A stretch of DNA of 64,000 bases from Aliidiomarina sedimenti. Its GTDB lineage: Bacteria > Pseudomonadota > Gammaproteobacteria > Enterobacterales > Alteromonadaceae. Shown piece after piece: positions 8,454 to 19,208 of this stretch (position 1 is the stretch's first letter; each line of letters starts with the position of its first letter). The position numbers and the translations under genes were made by a program. Under the pieces are notes generated by a model. The model did no database searches, was not told the DNA's origin, and saw only the letters and a program-made list of their open reading frames with translations. Location: positions 682,001-746,000 of the forward strand of contig NZ_PIPN01000001.1 of the NCBI RefSeq assembly GCF_003986955.1, read 5' to 3'.

Positions 8454-9476
8454 TTAATCGTCTTTTAGTTTAGATTCCAGCGCTTTGACTCGCTTAAACA
8501 GCTCCGGTAATTGCTTATACCGAACGCCAACACGGGCCCACTCACCCTGAGCGACCGCAGGAGTGCCTGATGCGTAAACGCCTGGTTGACTAATGGATTT
8601 AGTAACCATCGCCTGACCATGCATCTGCACTCCGTCAGCAATCTTAATATGCCCGGCTAACCCAGCCTGTCCGCCAATCATGCAATTACGACCAACCTGG
8701 GTACTGCCGGCTATTCCGACCTGTCCAGCGATAGCGGTGCCTGAACCGATGACAACGTTGTGAGCAATATGTACCTGATTATCAATAATACAATTGTCTT
8801 CCACAATGGTGTCATCCAGCGCACCCCGATCAATGGTCGTCCCGGAGCCAATATCAACATGGTCACCGAGCACAACCGCGCCCAACTGAGGAATTTTAAC
8901 CCATTTTCCGTTTTCAGTGGCCCAACCAAAGCCATCACTGCCAATTACGCTAGCAGAATGGACCGTACAGTGCTTACCCATGCGAACGCCATGATAAATA
9001 GTCGTGTTCGGCCACAGGCGGCTGTTTTCACCGATAATGACCTTTTCGCCAAGGTAGCAATGGGCGCCAATCTGGACCCCGTCAGCAAGTTTCACACCAG
9101 CCTCAAGCACAGCATAAGGACCCACTGCGACGTTGGCTCCGAGCTCTACGCCCTCTGCGATGACTGCTGTCGGGTGAACCACCGGTTGCATAACGGGCGT
9201 ACTATCGAGTAACTGGGCAACCCGCGCATAGGTCAGATATGGGTTGTCCGTAAGCAACGCATTCGCCACGTGTCCGTCGTCATCCGCGGGACGCATAATA
9301 ACGGCACCGGCACCTGTGCTGACCAGCAGTTCGCGGTATCTTTCATTGGCCAGAAACGAAATGTGCTCAGCCGAAGCTGAGCGCAAAGTCGCCAGGCCTT
9401 TCACCTGGAAGCTGGCATCACCGCGAACCTGAGAACCGGTCGCGTCAGCCAGCTGCTGCAATGTCATACTCTTCAT
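8454..9476 (-). CDS. lpxD: UDP-3-O-(3-hydroxyacyl)glucosamine N-acyltransferase LpxD
   Basis: LpxD adds the N-linked 3-hydroxyacyl chain, the third step of lipid A synthesis. The 340-residue protein has an N-terminal uridine-binding domain (about 1-100), a hexapeptide-repeat beta-helix (about 100-300) and a C-terminal helix (RYKQLPELFKRVKALESKL). Catalytic His239 is at the position known from E. coli (HIAHN, 236-240). It lies between skp and fabZ in the conserved order, 3 nt after the skp stop. Confidence 0.97.
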   Translation of the reverse strand: MKSMTLQQLADATGSQVRGDASFQVKGLATLRSASAEHISFLANERYRELLVSTGAGAVIMRPADDDGHVANALLTDNPYLTYARVAQLLDSTPVMQPVVHPTAVIAEGVELGANVAVGPYAVLEAGVKLADGVQIGAHCYLGEKVIIGENSRLWPNTTIYHGVRMGKHCTVHSASVIGSDGFGWATENGKWVKIPQLGAVVLGDHVDIGSGTTIDRGALDDTIVEDNCIIDNQVHIAHNVVIGSGTAIAGQVGIAGSTQVGRNCMIGGQAGLAGHIKIADGVQMHGQAMVTKSISQPGVYASGTPAVAQGEWARVGVRYKQLPELFKRVKALESKLKDD

Positions 9477-9479
9477 TAC

Positions 9480-10001
9480 TTAGTCGTTGCCCATCGCATC
9501 AAGAACACGTGAAGAAATATCGAAACCGTCACGAGCATAGGCAATGCCATTTGCTTCTAATACGACGTCATAGCCTTCTTCTTCAGCGATCTCTGCAATC
9601 ACTTCCTGCATGCGGCGTAAAACGCGGTCACGCTCTTCGCCCTGACGGCGACGCATTTCTTCGTTTAACTGCTGACCAGCTTGCTGAGCTTCCTGCACAC
9701 GTTGCTGGAAGTCCATCATTGCCTGGCTGTATTCCTCTTCGCTCATAATTTCTTCATCGCGCTGAATACGTTCCTGCAGCTGACCAATTTCTTGTTCACG
9801 CTCCTGCATATTTTCGATTCGGTCGGCGAACTCGCGCTGCAAGCTTTGTGAGATTTGCTCACGCTCTGGTAACTGCTGGAATACGGCGCCGACATCGACC
9901 ACTGCAAATTTAGCATCCTGCGCACTGGCGGTTGCACTCGCACCCAGGGTCATAGCCATGAAAGCGGTCGCGACTAATACTGATTTAATCATATTTTTCA
10001 A
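9480..10001 (-). CDS. skp: Periplasmic outer-membrane-protein chaperone Skp/OmpH
   Basis: Skp is a trimeric periplasmic chaperone that carries unfolded outer membrane proteins to BamA. The 173-residue precursor has a signal peptide ending at about ASATASA-QD, a conserved beta strand (KFAVVDVGAVFQQLPE) and a long Gln/Glu-rich coiled-coil hairpin (about 45-130), then a C-terminal strand segment. The longest start is TTG (10001) with GAGG 8 nt upstream; an in-frame ATG three codons later (9992) is equally usable. It lies directly downstream of bamA. Confidence 0.93.
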   Translation of the reverse strand: MKNMIKSVLVATAFMAMTLGASATASAQDAKFAVVDVGAVFQQLPEREQISQSLQREFADRIENMQEREQEIGQLQERIQRDEEIMSEEEYSQAMMDFQQRVQEAQQAGQQLNEEMRRRQGEERDRVLRRMQEVIAEIAEEEGYDVVLEANGIAYARDGFDISSRVLDAMGND

Positions 10002-10034
10002 AGTCCTATCCTCTTAAAATGTGTTGTTGCTAAT

Positions 10035-12512
10035 TTAAAATGTCGTGCCTAAGTTAAACGTAAAGCGTTCTTCAACCGATGGATCCAGCGAGCGGATCGG
10101 GAAGCCTAAACTGAAAGTCAAAGCCCCCATCGGCGACAGCCATTGAACCGATGCACCGTAGGACGCCTGATAATTACTAGCGCTGCTGTAATCCCACAGC
10201 TCTTTTGTACCTACATTACGCAAATCAGCGTACGAAGCATAATCAAACTCAGTGTCCCATACCACACCAGCATCCACAAACAGGCTGGTACGAACGGTGT
10301 TTGCAGCGTCTTCACCAGCAAACGGAGTTGGTACGATAAGTTCAAACCCGCCACTTATCATTGCGTTACCACCGACACCCCGGAACGCAGCTACCTCGTA
10401 GGTATCATACTCAGGCCCCAACGCAATCCGGGTCGGATTACCATTGGCATCCGGCGGCCCCTGAACATAAGTCGGCTGACGCAGGATACCGCGTGGCCCG
10501 ATCCGGTTGGTTTCGAAACCGCGCAATGAATCCTGACCGCCACCATAGAAATTCTCCCAGAATGGCAGCGTATTCTCAACGCCATTACTGCTGCCATAGC
10601 CATTACCGTAGCCCGCATTTAAACGCGTCAGGAAGACAAATTTATGATCGCTGTCAATCGGCAGGTAATGACGGAAACGATAGTTGGCTTTGAAAAATTG
10701 AACGTCACTGTTTGGCGTTGTCATTTTCAAAGAAACCACGTTCTGGGTCCCCGCGGTTGGGAACACACCACGGTTCAATGTTACGCGTTGCCACCCCAGG
10801 CTCAGGTCATAGGTTTTAAAGTTAACCGACCCTTCCGGATTTTGTGGATCTGCGTAGCGGTTAAGAAATTGAGTCATCTGATCAATCTGTTGGTACTGGC
10901 TAATCCCGGTATTGGTAAAGCCTACACCGAAGTTGATTCGCTGGTACTCATTAATCGGGAACCCTAAATCGCTGGAGATACCATAACTTTTTTGACTAAA
11001 CTGAGCCAGGTTAGCGCGACTACCATCAAAATCCCGATAGAAAATACTGCCACCTAAACTAACCCCGTCATCGGTAAAGTAGTTGTCTCGGTACGTGACC
11101 TGGGCATCTTTCTGATAGCGATTGGTATTAAGCTGAATACCGGCCCGGTTACCGGTACCAAAGAAGTTTTCCTGGGAAATACCTGCGTTCAGGCTCAACC
11201 CGCTAAAACCGCCATAACCAATACCAGCCTGGATCGAGCCCGAAGGCTGTTCTTCGACCCGATAAATCAAGTCGACCTGATCATCTTCACCCGGTACCCG
11301 CACCGTCTCAACTTCAACGCTGGCAAAATAGCCCAACCGCTCAAGCCGAGTTTTACCGCCTTCGACTTGCTGCTGGTTCAACCAGGCGCCTTCCAGCTGC
11401 CGCATCTCGCGACGCAGCACTTCATCTTTAGTTGCATCATTGCCGACAAACTCGACCCGTCGCACATAGGCACGATTGCCTGGTTCAACCACGAAGGTCA
11501 AATCGACAGTCAGGTCATCATCGTTCATCTCAGGCACGGCACGGACTTCAGGATACGCATAACCGAAACGGCCAAAGTATCCCTTAATCGATTCTTCAAT
11601 ATTCGTCATGTACGAGGCGTTATAGCGCCGCCCCTCAGCACTTTCAGCCACCGCAGTAATAAAGTTATCATGACCACGCAAGTCACCCAGTACGGTCACG
11701 TCATTGACCTGATACTGCTCCCCCTCGTCGACATTGACGGTAATGTAGATACCGTCTTTTTCCGGGGTCATGGCCACCTGCACCGACTGCACCTGAAAAC
11801 GGGCATAGCCACGATCACGGTAGAACGACTCAAGAGTCTCCAGATCGCCGCCGAGCTGTTGCTGCTGATACTGACGCTTGCCAAAGAAGTTCCACCAGGG
11901 CAGCTCATCACGCAGTTCAAACTGAGCCATCAGCTCTTCACGGTTAAAGCTATCATTGCCGATGAAGTTGATTTGCTTCACTTCAGCAGCAGCGCCTTCG
12001 GTAAAATTGAAGCGCAGCTCCACCCGATTCCGCGGCAGATTAATAACACTGACACTTACATTGGCATTGTACTTACCGACGCTTTGATAGAATTCTTCAA
12101 GGCCGCCTTCGATATCACGGATCATGGTTCGATCAAGTTGCTCACCGACGACGACCCCGCTGTTACGTAAACTGTCCTGTAACTGCTCATCTTCGAGATC
12201 TTCGTTGCCCTCAAAGGTGATATCACTGATGGTCGGGCGCTCGGTGACCCGAATCAATAAGACGCCTTCATCACGTAGCACTTCCACATCATCAAAATGC
12301 GATGACGCGTACAGCTCGCGTATGGTCTCAGCTACCAGCGAGGCATCGATCTCGTCGCCTACCTGCACCGGGATGTATGTCAACGCAGCACCTAAGGCAA
12401 CCCGTTGTAAACCTTCTACCTGGATATCTTCAACAACAAAAGGATCGGCGGCGTACGCACTTGTCCCTGTTCCCAGAAATACCGCTCCAAATAACAGCTT
12501 CTTCAACGTCAT
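10035..12512 (-). CDS. bamA: Outer membrane protein assembly factor BamA
   Basis: BamA is the essential beta-barrel core of the BAM complex inserting outer membrane proteins. The 825-residue precursor has a signal peptide (cleavage after AYA, about residue 22), five POTRA domains (about 22-420) and a 16-strand Omp85 barrel ending in a terminal Phe (NLGTTF). The barrel motif LRGF is present in [10 protein letters not shown] chose the ATG at 12512 rather than an upstream in-frame TTG because the signal peptide then starts normally; the ribosome binding site is weak. It follows rseP and precedes skp, the classical arrangement. Confidence 0.97.
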   Translation of the reverse strand: MTLKKLLFGAVFLGTGTSAYAADPFVVEDIQVEGLQRVALGAALTYIPVQVGDEIDASLVAETIRELYASSHFDDVEVLRDEGVLLIRVTERPTISDITFEGNEDLEDEQLQDSLRNSGVVVGEQLDRTMIRDIEGGLEEFYQSVGKYNANVSVSVINLPRNRVELRFNFTEGAAAEVKQINFIGNDSFNREELMAQFELRDELPWWNFFGKRQYQQQQLGGDLETLESFYRDRGYARFQVQSVQVAMTPEKDGIYITVNVDEGEQYQVNDVTVLGDLRGHDNFITAVAESAEGRRYNASYMTNIEESIKGYFGRFGYAYPEVRAVPEMNDDDLTVDLTFVVEPGNRAYVRRVEFVGNDATKDEVLRREMRQLEGAWLNQQQVEGGKTRLERLGYFASVEVETVRVPGEDDQVDLIYRVEEQPSGSIQAGIGYGGFSGLSLNAGISQENFFGTGNRAGIQLNTNRYQKDAQVTYRDNYFTDDGVSLGGSIFYRDFDGSRANLAQFSQKSYGISSDLGFPINEYQRINFGVGFTNTGISQYQQIDQMTQFLNRYADPQNPEGSVNFKTYDLSLGWQRVTLNRGVFPTAGTQNVVSLKMTTPNSDVQFFKANYRFRHYLPIDSDHKFVFLTRLNAGYGNGYGSSNGVENTLPFWENFYGGGQDSLRGFETNRIGPRGILRQPTYVQGPPDANGNPTRIALGPEYDTYEVAAFRGVGGNAMISGGFELIVPTPFAGEDAANTVRTSLFVDAGVVWDTEFDYASYADLRNVGTKELWDYSSASNYQASYGASVQWLSPMGALTFSLGFPIRSLDPSVEERFTFNLGTTF

Positions 12513-12544
12513 GTAGTCATACTTATTTAATTGCGAATTCAAAT

Positions 12545-13888
12545 TTAGGGTACCAGGCGCGAAATATCGTTAAACAGCGCCAGCGCCATCAGTGCGAACA
12601 GTAATAGCATTCCCACCCGAAAACCGATTTCCTGAATATGCTCAGGGACCGGTTTCCCGCGCACCCACTCGATGATGTAATAAACCAGATGACCGCCGTC
12701 CAGCACGGGAATTGGCAATAGATTAAGGATACCCAGGCTGACACTGATAAGTGCCAAAAAGCTAAGAAAATACACCAGACCATAGCTGGCGTGGTCCCCT
12801 GCCCCTACCGCGATCCCAATCGGGCCACTCAAGTTTTTCACTGACACATCGCCAGTGATGAGTTTTTTTATCATACTTACACTCAGCGTCATCAGTTGCC
12901 AAGTGCGGTCAATGCTTTGCGGCACCGCGCTAAGCGGTCCATACTGCATTGTGAACTGGTATTCTGAAGGATAAGGTTCCATTTCCGGCACTACGCCTAA
13001 AAAGCCCTGTCCCTGTTGCTCCCCGAATACGACCTGCATGCTGAACTGCTCGCCGCCCCGCTCAACCAGCATCTCTGCCTGGTGGCTCGGGTTCGCTGCA
13101 ATAAAGCTACTTATTTGTTCCCAATCCATTGGCATAGTTCCATCAATGCCAAGAATTTTGTCCCCTGTGCGCAAACCAGCCTGTGCCGCGGGTGAATCAT
13201 CCATGACCTGTGCCAGACTGGTATAAACTTGCGGTTGAAACGGGCGTAAACCCAGGCTGGCGATAGTCGATTCCCGATCCGGATCAAACGTCCAGGCATT
13301 GAGATCGAACGCTAACTGGCGCTGTTCACCACGGTTATTCTCAACCACCCATTCCGTTTGGCTGTCGCCAATACGCTCAACCAGGGCCAGGTTAACGGCC
13401 TGCCATTCTTCGGTACGTCGTCCGTCTACACGAACAATCTCGTCGCCACGCTGCAAACCTGCCTCAGCTGCAATACTGCCAGCGGTGACGTCACCCACCA
13501 CCGGCCGATACGAAGCAACCCCGATCATCAACATCAACCAGAGGGCAACCAGGGCAAAAATAAAGTTGAAGACTGGCCCTGCCAGCACAATGGCAATCCG
13601 CTTGAGTACTGGCTGATGGCTAAAGCTCTCATGCTCCTGCTCTGCTGACACCTCGTCAACCCGACCATCAAGCATACGCACGTAGCCACCTAATGGCACC
13701 ATGGCCACCTGATACCGTGTGCCGTCTTTAGCAACTCGCGACCACAGTGGGCGGCCAAAACCTATCGAAAACGTGAGTACCCGTACGCCGCAACGACGAG
13801 CAACCCAATAGTGACCGAATTCGTGAAAGGTCACGACCAGCCCGATAGCCAGTAAGAACGCACCCAGCGTCCAGATAATTTGTCCCAT
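12545..13888 (-). CDS. rseP: Site-2 intramembrane zinc metalloprotease RseP
   Basis: RseP cleaves membrane-embedded RseA after DegS, releasing sigma-E during envelope stress, and clears leftover signal peptides. From the ATG at 13888 the protein has 447 residues (E. coli 450). Zinc motif HEFGH is at 22-26 in the first membrane helix; two tandem PDZ domains lie at about 105-300; the third zinc ligand is in PIPVLDGGH near residue 400; a last membrane helix follows. An earlier in-frame ATG (13912) overlaps dxr and lacks a ribosome binding site. Confidence 0.96.
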   Translation of the reverse strand: MGQIIWTLGAFLLAIGLVVTFHEFGHYWVARRCGVRVLTFSIGFGRPLWSRVAKDGTRYQVAMVPLGGYVRMLDGRVDEVSAEQEHESFSHQPVLKRIAIVLAGPVFNFIFALVALWLMLMIGVASYRPVVGDVTAGSIAAEAGLQRGDEIVRVDGRRTEEWQAVNLALVERIGDSQTEWVVENNRGEQRQLAFDLNAWTFDPDRESTIASLGLRPFQPQVYTSLAQVMDDSPAAQAGLRTGDKILGIDGTMPMDWEQISSFIAANPSHQAEMLVERGGEQFSMQVVFGEQQGQGFLGVVPEMEPYPSEYQFTMQYGPLSAVPQSIDRTWQLMTLSVSMIKKLITGDVSVKNLSGPIGIAVGAGDHASYGLVYFLSFLALISVSLGILNLLPIPVLDGGHLVYYIIEWVRGKPVPEHIQEIGFRVGMLLLFALMALALFNDISRLVP

Positions 13889-13890
13889 GA

Positions 13891-15087
13891 CTAGGTCAGA
13901 GCCTCCACACATTCAGAAGCGACCCGGCGCACCTTTTTGTCGAAGGCGACCACGTCGTCAATACTGCCTAATGCAGGCATCTGCAATTGTTGCAGCACCC
14001 TATCACAGACTTCGCTGATTTGACCAAACTGAATCCGTTCAGCGAGAAAGTTTTCTACCGCTATTTCGTTGGTTGCATTTAATGCAGTAGTCGCCGCCTG
14101 ACCTTGCCAGCAGGCTTGCTGAGCCAAACGCAGGCATGGGTAACGCTGTTCATCCACGGCGACAAAGGTCAATGCTCCCAGTTGAGTAAAGTCCAGTGCC
14201 TTGACGCCACTGCTGCGTCGATGGGGATAGTGCATGCAATGGGCAATCGGTGTTTTCATGTCTGGTTGACCTAATTGAGCCAGTACCGAGCCATCGCTGT
14301 ATTGCACCATCGAGTGAATCACACTCTGCGGGTGAATAACGATGTCCAGCTGCTCGCGGCGGCAATTGAACAGCCAGCGCGCTTCAATATATTCCAGTCC
14401 CTTATTAAGCATGGTCGCAGAATCAACTGATATTTTCTGTCCCATCGACCAGTTTGGATGCTTACAGGCCGCTGCAGGGGTTTGTTGATTAAGCTCGTTA
14501 ACGGGCAAATTAAGGAATGGACCGCCAGAACCGGTCAGTAGAATCTTACTGATCCCTTCTGCTTCCAAATCAACCTGGCCGAGCGTCGTCTGCGCATGCG
14601 TGGTCAGACACTGGAAAATAGCATTGTGTTCACTGTCGACTGGCAGCAACTCTGCACCATAATGCTGGACCGCGTCCATAAACAGCTGCCCGCTCATCAC
14701 CAGCGCTTCTTTGTTCGCCAGCAGAACCCGTTTACCGGCCTTTACTGCAGCCAGTGTGGGAGCCAGTCCTGCGGCTCCAACAATAGCTGCCATCACCTGA
14801 TCCACTTCACTCGCAGCACTGACCTCAAGCAACGCCTGAGCGCCGGCCAGAACAGTAATCTGAGGTTTGTCAGCCAATGCCTCGCGTAAGCGAGTTGCGG
14901 CCTGTTCATCCACCATCACCGCATAGCTTGGAGTGAAACGCTGACATATCGCTTCCATCGCCGTAACGTTGGAGTGTGCGGTCACCGCAAACAGCTCAAA
15001 GCGTTGAGGATGCTGCGCAATCACATCGAGTGTACTGCTGCCTATAGAGCCAGTGGCCCCCAGAATAGTAAGTCGTTGACCACTCAT
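13891..15087 (-). CDS. dxr: 1-deoxy-D-xylulose 5-phosphate reductoisomerase
   Basis: Dxr converts DXP to 2-C-methylerythritol 4-phosphate with NADPH, the committed MEP-pathway step towards isoprenoids such as the undecaprenyl carrier made by neighbouring uppS. The 398-residue protein shows the nucleotide-binding [13 protein letters not shown] at the N-terminus, metal-binding [13 protein letters not shown] (about 150-163) and [13 protein letters not shown] (about 223-235), and the C-terminal helical domain. Its ATG overlaps the cdsA stop by 4 nt. Confidence 0.97.
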   Translation of the reverse strand: MSGQRLTILGATGSIGSSTLDVIAQHPQRFELFAVTAHSNVTAMEAICQRFTPSYAVMVDEQAATRLREALADKPQITVLAGAQALLEVSAASEVDQVMAAIVGAAGLAPTLAAVKAGKRVLLANKEALVMSGQLFMDAVQHYGAELLPVDSEHNAIFQCLTTHAQTTLGQVDLEAEGISKILLTGSGGPFLNLPVNELNQQTPAAACKHPNWSMGQKISVDSATMLNKGLEYIEARWLFNCRREQLDIVIHPQSVIHSMVQYSDGSVLAQLGQPDMKTPIAHCMHYPHRRSSGVKALDFTQLGALTFVAVDEQRYPCLRLAQQACWQGQAATTALNATNEIAVENFLAERIQFGQISEVCDRVLQQLQMPALGSIDDVVAFDKKVRRVASECVEALT

Positions 15088-15962
15088 GACGCCAGCGCAG
15101 GATGGATAAGCATTAAATAACCCAGCACAAACACCGGCAACGCAGACGTCAGGCTATCGATGCGGTCAAGTACACCACCGTGTCCGGGCAGAATAGAGCC
15201 GCTGTCCTTAACCCCAGCGCAACGTTTAAACATACTTTCGCTTAAATCACCAAACACCGAGACAATAACAGTTGCCAGGCCGACACTGTAGAAGCCGACA
15301 TAAAGCTCGCGCGGAATGGGCAGCAGCTGTGCGACCAGCACCATAATCACGAACGCCAGCACGACCCCACCACAAAGCCCTTCAATGGTTTTATTCGGGC
15401 TCACTGCCGGGATCATTTTGTGTTTACCCATGGCGCGCCCTGCGGCATAAGCACCCACATCAGCGGCCCATACTAAGACAAAGATAAATAGCACGGTCCA
15501 GGCGCCAAACAAGGGGTTGAGGTCGTAATTTAACGCGCGAATACTAATTAACGCTGCCCATGCAGGCACCAGCACCAGGACCCCAAAAACACCCACGTAG
15601 ACGCGACTACGGCGCCACAGACGCTGGCTACCCGGAAAGTTAAGCACCATCAGAATCGCAGCCAGCCACCAGATAACGCCGGCGCTTATCGCCACCACCA
15701 TAGGTTGGGCCAGTCCTTGTTCAGACCACAGTGAATTAATTGGGGCGAGTACATAAAGAACCGCGATTAAAGCGGCCACCAGAACGGTATAAGCGATACG
15801 ACCGGAAAGCCGTCGTACTCCCATCAGCGGGGACCATTCCCAGGCACCTATGGACAGAGCCACCAGGGCGAAAATGGCAAAACCATTCAAAGAAAGAAAG
15901 AAGATACAGTACAGTGCCAGTGGGATCAGTACCAACGCTGTCAAAATACGTTGTTTAAGCAA
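15084..15962 (-). CDS. cdsA: Phosphatidate cytidylyltransferase CdsA
   Basis: CdsA makes CDP-diacylglycerol from phosphatidate and CTP, the branch point of phospholipid synthesis, in the inner membrane. The 292-residue protein has about eight hydrophobic segments and the family signature near the C-terminus ([20 protein letters not shown] followed by GVLDRIDSL), with acidic metal-binding residues. It is 2 nt downstream of uppS and coupled to dxr, as in most gammaproteobacteria. Confidence 0.96.
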   Translation of the reverse strand: MLKQRILTALVLIPLALYCIFFLSLNGFAIFALVALSIGAWEWSPLMGVRRLSGRIAYTVLVAALIAVLYVLAPINSLWSEQGLAQPMVVAISAGVIWWLAAILMVLNFPGSQRLWRRSRVYVGVFGVLVLVPAWAALISIRALNYDLNPLFGAWTVLFIFVLVWAADVGAYAAGRAMGKHKMIPAVSPNKTIEGLCGGVVLAFVIMVLVAQLLPIPRELYVGFYSVGLATVIVSVFGDLSESMFKRCAGVKDSGSILPGHGGVLDRIDSLTSALPVFVLGYLMLIHPALAS

Positions 15963-15964
15963 AA

Positions 15965-16741
15965 TTAGTCCTCAAGTGTGTCACCTGCCATTAATGTTTT
16001 TATTTGTTGGCTGGTGAGTCCAAAGCGACGTTCCCGCGCGACGAAACAACTAACTGCCTGCGCAAAGACGGCATCATCAAAGTCTGGCCACAGCGTATCG
16101 CAAAAATATAATTCTGCATACGCGAGCTGCCACAGTAGAAAATTGCTAATTCGCAGGTCTCCGCCTGTTCGTATCAGCAAATCTGGTGGTGGACCGTCTG
16201 CCAGGCACATGTATTGCCCTAACAGGTCTTCGGTCAAATCTGCACTAGTTTGCAGCCCGGCTTCAACGTCGGCTGCAAAGCGTTGTGCCGCCTGCATAAT
16301 ATCCCAACGGCCACCATAGTTAGCGGCAATGTTCAGCACCAGTTTGTCATTCTTTTCAGTCTGTTGTTCTGCAGCGGCAATACGTTGCTGCAAACGTTTA
16401 CTAAACTGGCTGGTGTCACCTACGATCCGCAATTGCACTCCATGCTGATCCAGCTCTTCAACTTCCCGGGTCAACACGGTGGCGAATAATTCCATCAGCA
16501 CTTTCACTTCAAGTGCCGGGCGTTTCCAGTTCTCGCTACTGAACGCAAACAGGGTCAGCGCTTCGATACCATTGCGACGGGCAAACGCCACTGCTCTGCG
16601 TACGGCAGACGCACCTTCCTTGTGCCCGCTAGTGCGGGCCTTTCCACGCTGTTCTGCCCAACGCCCATTGCCATCCATAATAATAGCGACATGGCGCGGT
16701 AAAACAGCCTGATCGATTGCAGTTGGGTTGATTGCCGTCAT
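15965..16741 (-). CDS. uppS: Undecaprenyl diphosphate synthase (ditrans,polycis type)
   Basis: UppS condenses isopentenyl units onto farnesyl diphosphate to make the C55 lipid carrier for peptidoglycan and O-antigen. The 258-residue cis-prenyltransferase contains IIMDGNGRWA with the catalytic Asp, the GHKEGA motif and LLIRTGGDLRISNFLLWQ near 195-215. I start it at ATG 16741; the directly preceding in-frame GTG is also possible. No Shine-Dalgarno is visible. A promoter-like sequence lies just upstream, inside the frr terminator. Confidence 0.95.
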   Translation of the reverse strand: MTAINPTAIDQAVLPRHVAIIMDGNGRWAEQRGKARTSGHKEGASAVRRAVAFARRNGIEALTLFAFSSENWKRPALEVKVLMELFATVLTREVEELDQHGVQLRIVGDTSQFSKRLQQRIAAAEQQTEKNDKLVLNIAANYGGRWDIMQAAQRFAADVEAGLQTSADLTEDLLGQYMCLADGPPPDLLIRTGGDLRISNFLLWQLAYAELYFCDTLWPDFDDAVFAQAVSCFVARERRFGLTSQQIKTLMAGDTLED

Positions 16742-16752
16742 CACAAGTTCAC

Positions 16753-16790
16753 AAAAAATAAACGCCGCGCAAGTATACCTTACACGGCGT
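16753..16790 (-). terminator. Probable rho-independent terminator after frr
   Basis: Read on the minus strand: ACGCCG (16785-16790), a 17-nt loop, CGGCGT (16762-16767), then TTATTTTTT. It lies between frr and uppS. The stem is short, so read-through into uppS is likely. Confidence 0.5.
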
Positions 16791-16800
16791 CAGCCTCCAA
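16772..16800 (-). promoter_or_regulatory. Putative uppS promoter overlapping the frr terminator
   Basis: Minus strand: TTGGAG (16795-16800), 17-bp spacer, TATACT (16772-16777), about 30 bp before the uppS ATG. The -10 is good (5 of 6), the -35 weak (3 of 6). The -10 falls in the loop of the terminator hairpin. Confidence 0.35.
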
Positions 16801-16819
16801 TGGCTTCGCGGATGAGCGC

Positions 16820-17377
16820 TTAAACTTCCATCAGTTCCGCTTCTTTCGCAGTCAGCGCATCGTCTATTTTCTTGATCGCTTCGTCAGTGATTTTTTGAAT
16901 GTCATCCTGACCTTTGTGCTCGTCATCTTCGGTGATTTCTTTTTCTTTCAGCAATTCTTTCAGGTCGCCATTGGCGTCACGACGAATATTGCGCACTGCA
17001 ACACGGCCCTGCTCTGCTTCTGAACGAACCACTTTAACCAGCTCTTTACGCCGCTCTTCGGTTAACGGGGGTAAAGGAACCCGAATCACAGTCCCTGCTG
17101 AGGCTGGATTCAAACCCAGATCCGAGGTCATGATCGCTTTTTCAACAGCGCCGGTAGTGGATTTATCAAATACCGTGATCGCCAGGGTCCGCGAATCTTC
17201 CACGGTAATATTAGCTAACTGGTTAAGCGGTGTTTCGGCGCCATAATAAGGCACACGAACACCATCCAGGATGCTCGGATGCGCACGTCCCGTGCGAACC
17301 TTAGACATTTGACTTTTTAGTGCGTCGACACTTTTTGCCATGCGCTCTTTAGCGTCTTTAATCACATCATTAATCAC
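16820..17377 (-). CDS. frr: Ribosome recycling factor
   Basis: RRF splits post-termination ribosomes together with EF-G. At 185 residues it equals the E. coli length and aligns along its whole extent ([45 protein letters not shown]). It forms the three-helix bundle (1-30 and 105-185) plus a beta/alpha domain. The start is GTG, supported by AAAGGTG 7 nt upstream. It follows pyrH by 12 nt and ends before a probable terminator. Confidence 0.98.
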   Translation of the reverse strand: MINDVIKDAKERMAKSVDALKSQMSKVRTGRAHPSILDGVRVPYYGAETPLNQLANITVEDSRTLAITVFDKSTTGAVEKAIMTSDLGLNPASAGTVIRVPLPPLTEERRKELVKVVRSEAEQGRVAVRNIRRDANGDLKELLKEKEITEDDEHKGQDDIQKITDEAIKKIDDALTAKEAELMEV

Positions 17378-17389
17378 GATGATTCACCT

Positions 17390-18115
17390 TTAGTTGCTAA
17401 TCCGTGTGCCTTCCTGTTCGCCCATAATAACAGCTTTCAGGGCACCCGGTTTATTCATGTTAAAAACCTGGATCGGTAAGTTATGGTCCCGCGCCAGCGT
17501 AAATGCTGCCAGGTCCATGACTTTCAATTCGTTGCTTAGCACTTCGTCATAGGTAACGTGCTGATACAAAGTAGCGTTTGCATCTTTCATTGGATCGGCC
17601 GAATAGACTCCATCCACTTTGGTTCCTTTAAGAACCAGTTCAGCTTCGATTTCGATGCCGCGTAAACAGGCTGCAGAGTCCGTGGTAAAAAACGGGTTAC
17701 CAGTGCCTGCGGAGAAGATTACGACACGCCCTGACTTAAGTAAACTGATCGCTTCTGCCCAGTTGTAGCTGTCACAAACACCAGTCAATTCAATCGCCGA
17801 CATCAGCCGTGCGTTCACATACGAGCGGTGCAGTGCGTCGCGCATAGCGAGGCCATTCATAACCGTTGCCAGCATCCCCATGTGGTCACCAACAACACGG
17901 TTCATACCCGCTTTTGCCAGTCCTTCACCACGAAACAGGTTGCCACCACCAATCACTAAACCTACCTGGACTCCAAGTTCCACCACTTCTTTAATTTCTT
18001 GCGCCATGCGGTCCAGCATTTTGGCATCAATGCCAAACGGCTCGTCCCCCATCAGGGCTTCTCCGCTTAATTTTAACAGGACGCGGCGATAACTCGCTTT
18101 TGGATTCGTGCTCAT
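17390..18115 (-). CDS. pyrH: Uridylate kinase (UMP kinase)
   Basis: PyrH phosphorylates UMP to UDP in pyrimidine synthesis and is allosterically controlled by UTP and GTP. From ATG 18115 the protein has 241 residues, the same as E. coli. The amino acid kinase fold shows [24 protein letters not shown] and [13 protein letters not shown]. The ATG has AAGGA about 10 nt upstream; an upstream in-frame TTG is rejected. It is separated from tsf by a strong terminator, so pyrH-frr probably also uses its own promoter in 18116-18168. Confidence 0.97.
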   Translation of the reverse strand: MSTNPKASYRRVLLKLSGEALMGDEPFGIDAKMLDRMAQEIKEVVELGVQVGLVIGGGNLFRGEGLAKAGMNRVVGDHMGMLATVMNGLAMRDALHRSYVNARLMSAIELTGVCDSYNWAEAISLLKSGRVVIFSAGTGNPFFTTDSAACLRGIEIEAELVLKGTKVDGVYSADPMKDANATLYQHVTYDEVLSNELKVMDLAAFTLARDHNLPIQVFNMNKPGALKAVIMGEQEGTRISN

Positions 18116-18168
18116 GGCTATGGCTTCCTTATTTACTTGATACAATCAGAGCTTGATAAATTCAGGTC

Positions 18169-18207
18169 AAAAAAAACCGCGCCCTGCCGTTAAAACGAGG
18201 CGCGGTT
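18169..18207 (-). terminator. Rho-independent terminator after tsf
   Basis: Minus strand: AACCGCGCC (18199-18207), a 15-nt loop, GGCGCGGTT (18175-18183), followed by a run of Ts. A strong nine-pair GC-rich stem with a U-tract, ending the rpsB-tsf transcript. Confidence 0.85.
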
Positions 18208-18249
18208 AGTTTAGAGTCAGTTCAGTTCCGGCGTCAATGCCACGGTTAC

Positions 18250-19128
18250 TTAGCCTTTGTTAGCTGCTGCAACCTGAGCCTGAACTTCAGAAGCGAAGTC
18301 TTCTTCTTTCTTCTCAATACCTTCACCAACTTCGAAACGAACGAAGTCCAGTACATCAGCACTATTTTCTTTCAGCAGTTCGCCAACAGACTTAGCTGGG
18401 TCCTTAACGAACGGCTGGCCAGTCAGGCTGATTTCGCCAGTGAATTTCTTCATCCGGCCTTCAACCATTTTCTCAGCAATTTCTTTTGGCTTGCCAGATT
18501 GCATAGCGATATCAACCTGGATTTCGCGCTCTTTGTTAACCACTTCTTCAGCCACGTCTTCTGGCTTAACGAACTGTGGATTGCTCGCAGCGACGTGCAT
18601 TGCAACGTCTTTCGCCAGCTCATCAGAGCCGCCAGTCATTACAACGGCAACACCAATACGACCACCGTGAACGTAAGTCACTACACGGTCACCACCAGTT
18701 ACGGTGCGAACGCGACGTACATTCATGTTTTCGCCGATTTTAGCAACCAGGTTAGCACGAGTCACTTCAACGGTGTTCTCACCCAGGTCGGTGTTGTTCA
18801 GGCTTTCAATGTCGTTTTCCTGGTTAGCAAACGCAGCGTTAATAACCTCGTCGCCAAATGCCAGGAAGCTTTTGTCACGTGATACGAAATCAGTTTCACA
18901 GTTCAGCTCAACCAAGGTACCTACGTTGCCTTCTGCTTTAGTCAGGATAATCCCTTCAGCAGCAACACGGCCTGCTTTCTTGGCAGCTTTCGCCTGGCCG
19001 CTCTTACGCATGTTGTCGATTGCAGTTTCGATATCGCCCTGGGTTTCTTCCAGTGCTTTTTTGCAATCCATCATGCCAGCGCCAGTACGCTCACGTAATT
19101 CTTTTACCATTGCGGCAGTTACAGCCAT
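18250..19128 (-). CDS. tsf: Translation elongation factor Ts
   Basis: EF-Ts is the nucleotide exchange factor of EF-Tu. The 292-residue protein has the N-terminal UBA-like domain ([22 protein letters not shown]), the TDFVSRD core signature, two dimerisation-type subdomains and the C-terminal module (E. coli 283). I start it at the ATG at 19128, which has GAGGA 7 nt upstream; the longer in-frame TTG version would swallow that site. It is co-transcribed with rpsB across an 80-bp gap containing a hairpin. Confidence 0.98.
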   Translation of the reverse strand: MAVTAAMVKELRERTGAGMMDCKKALEETQGDIETAIDNMRKSGQAKAAKKAGRVAAEGIILTKAEGNVGTLVELNCETDFVSRDKSFLAFGDEVINAAFANQENDIESLNNTDLGENTVEVTRANLVAKIGENMNVRRVRTVTGGDRVVTYVHGGRIGVAVVMTGGSDELAKDVAMHVAASNPQFVKPEDVAEEVVNKEREIQVDIAMQSGKPKEIAEKMVEGRMKKFTGEISLTGQPFVKDPAKSVGELLKENSADVLDFVRFEVGEGIEKKEEDFASEVQAQVAAANKG

Positions 19129-19161
19129 TGTCTTGTCCTCAGCCAATCAAATTCAAATAAT

Positions 19162-19188
19162 GCCCGGTGCCTGTGACAGACACCGGGC
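19162..19188 (-). other. Intercistronic hairpin between rpsB and tsf
   Basis: A nearly perfect 27-nt inverted repeat: GCCCGGTG arms at 19162-19169 and 19181-19188, one mismatch, then a further short stem around a tiny loop. It lacks a U-tract (ATTATTTG follows on the minus strand), so it is more likely an attenuator, processing or stabiliser element than a full terminator. Confidence 0.6.
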
Positions 19189-19208
19189 AGTCTATTCAAG
19201 TGTCTTAC

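Noticed and set aside
11367-12170. Long plus-strand open frame of 267 codons opposite bamA
   Set aside because: It is antisense to the conserved POTRA region of bamA, has no ribosome binding site and a composition typical of a shadow frame.
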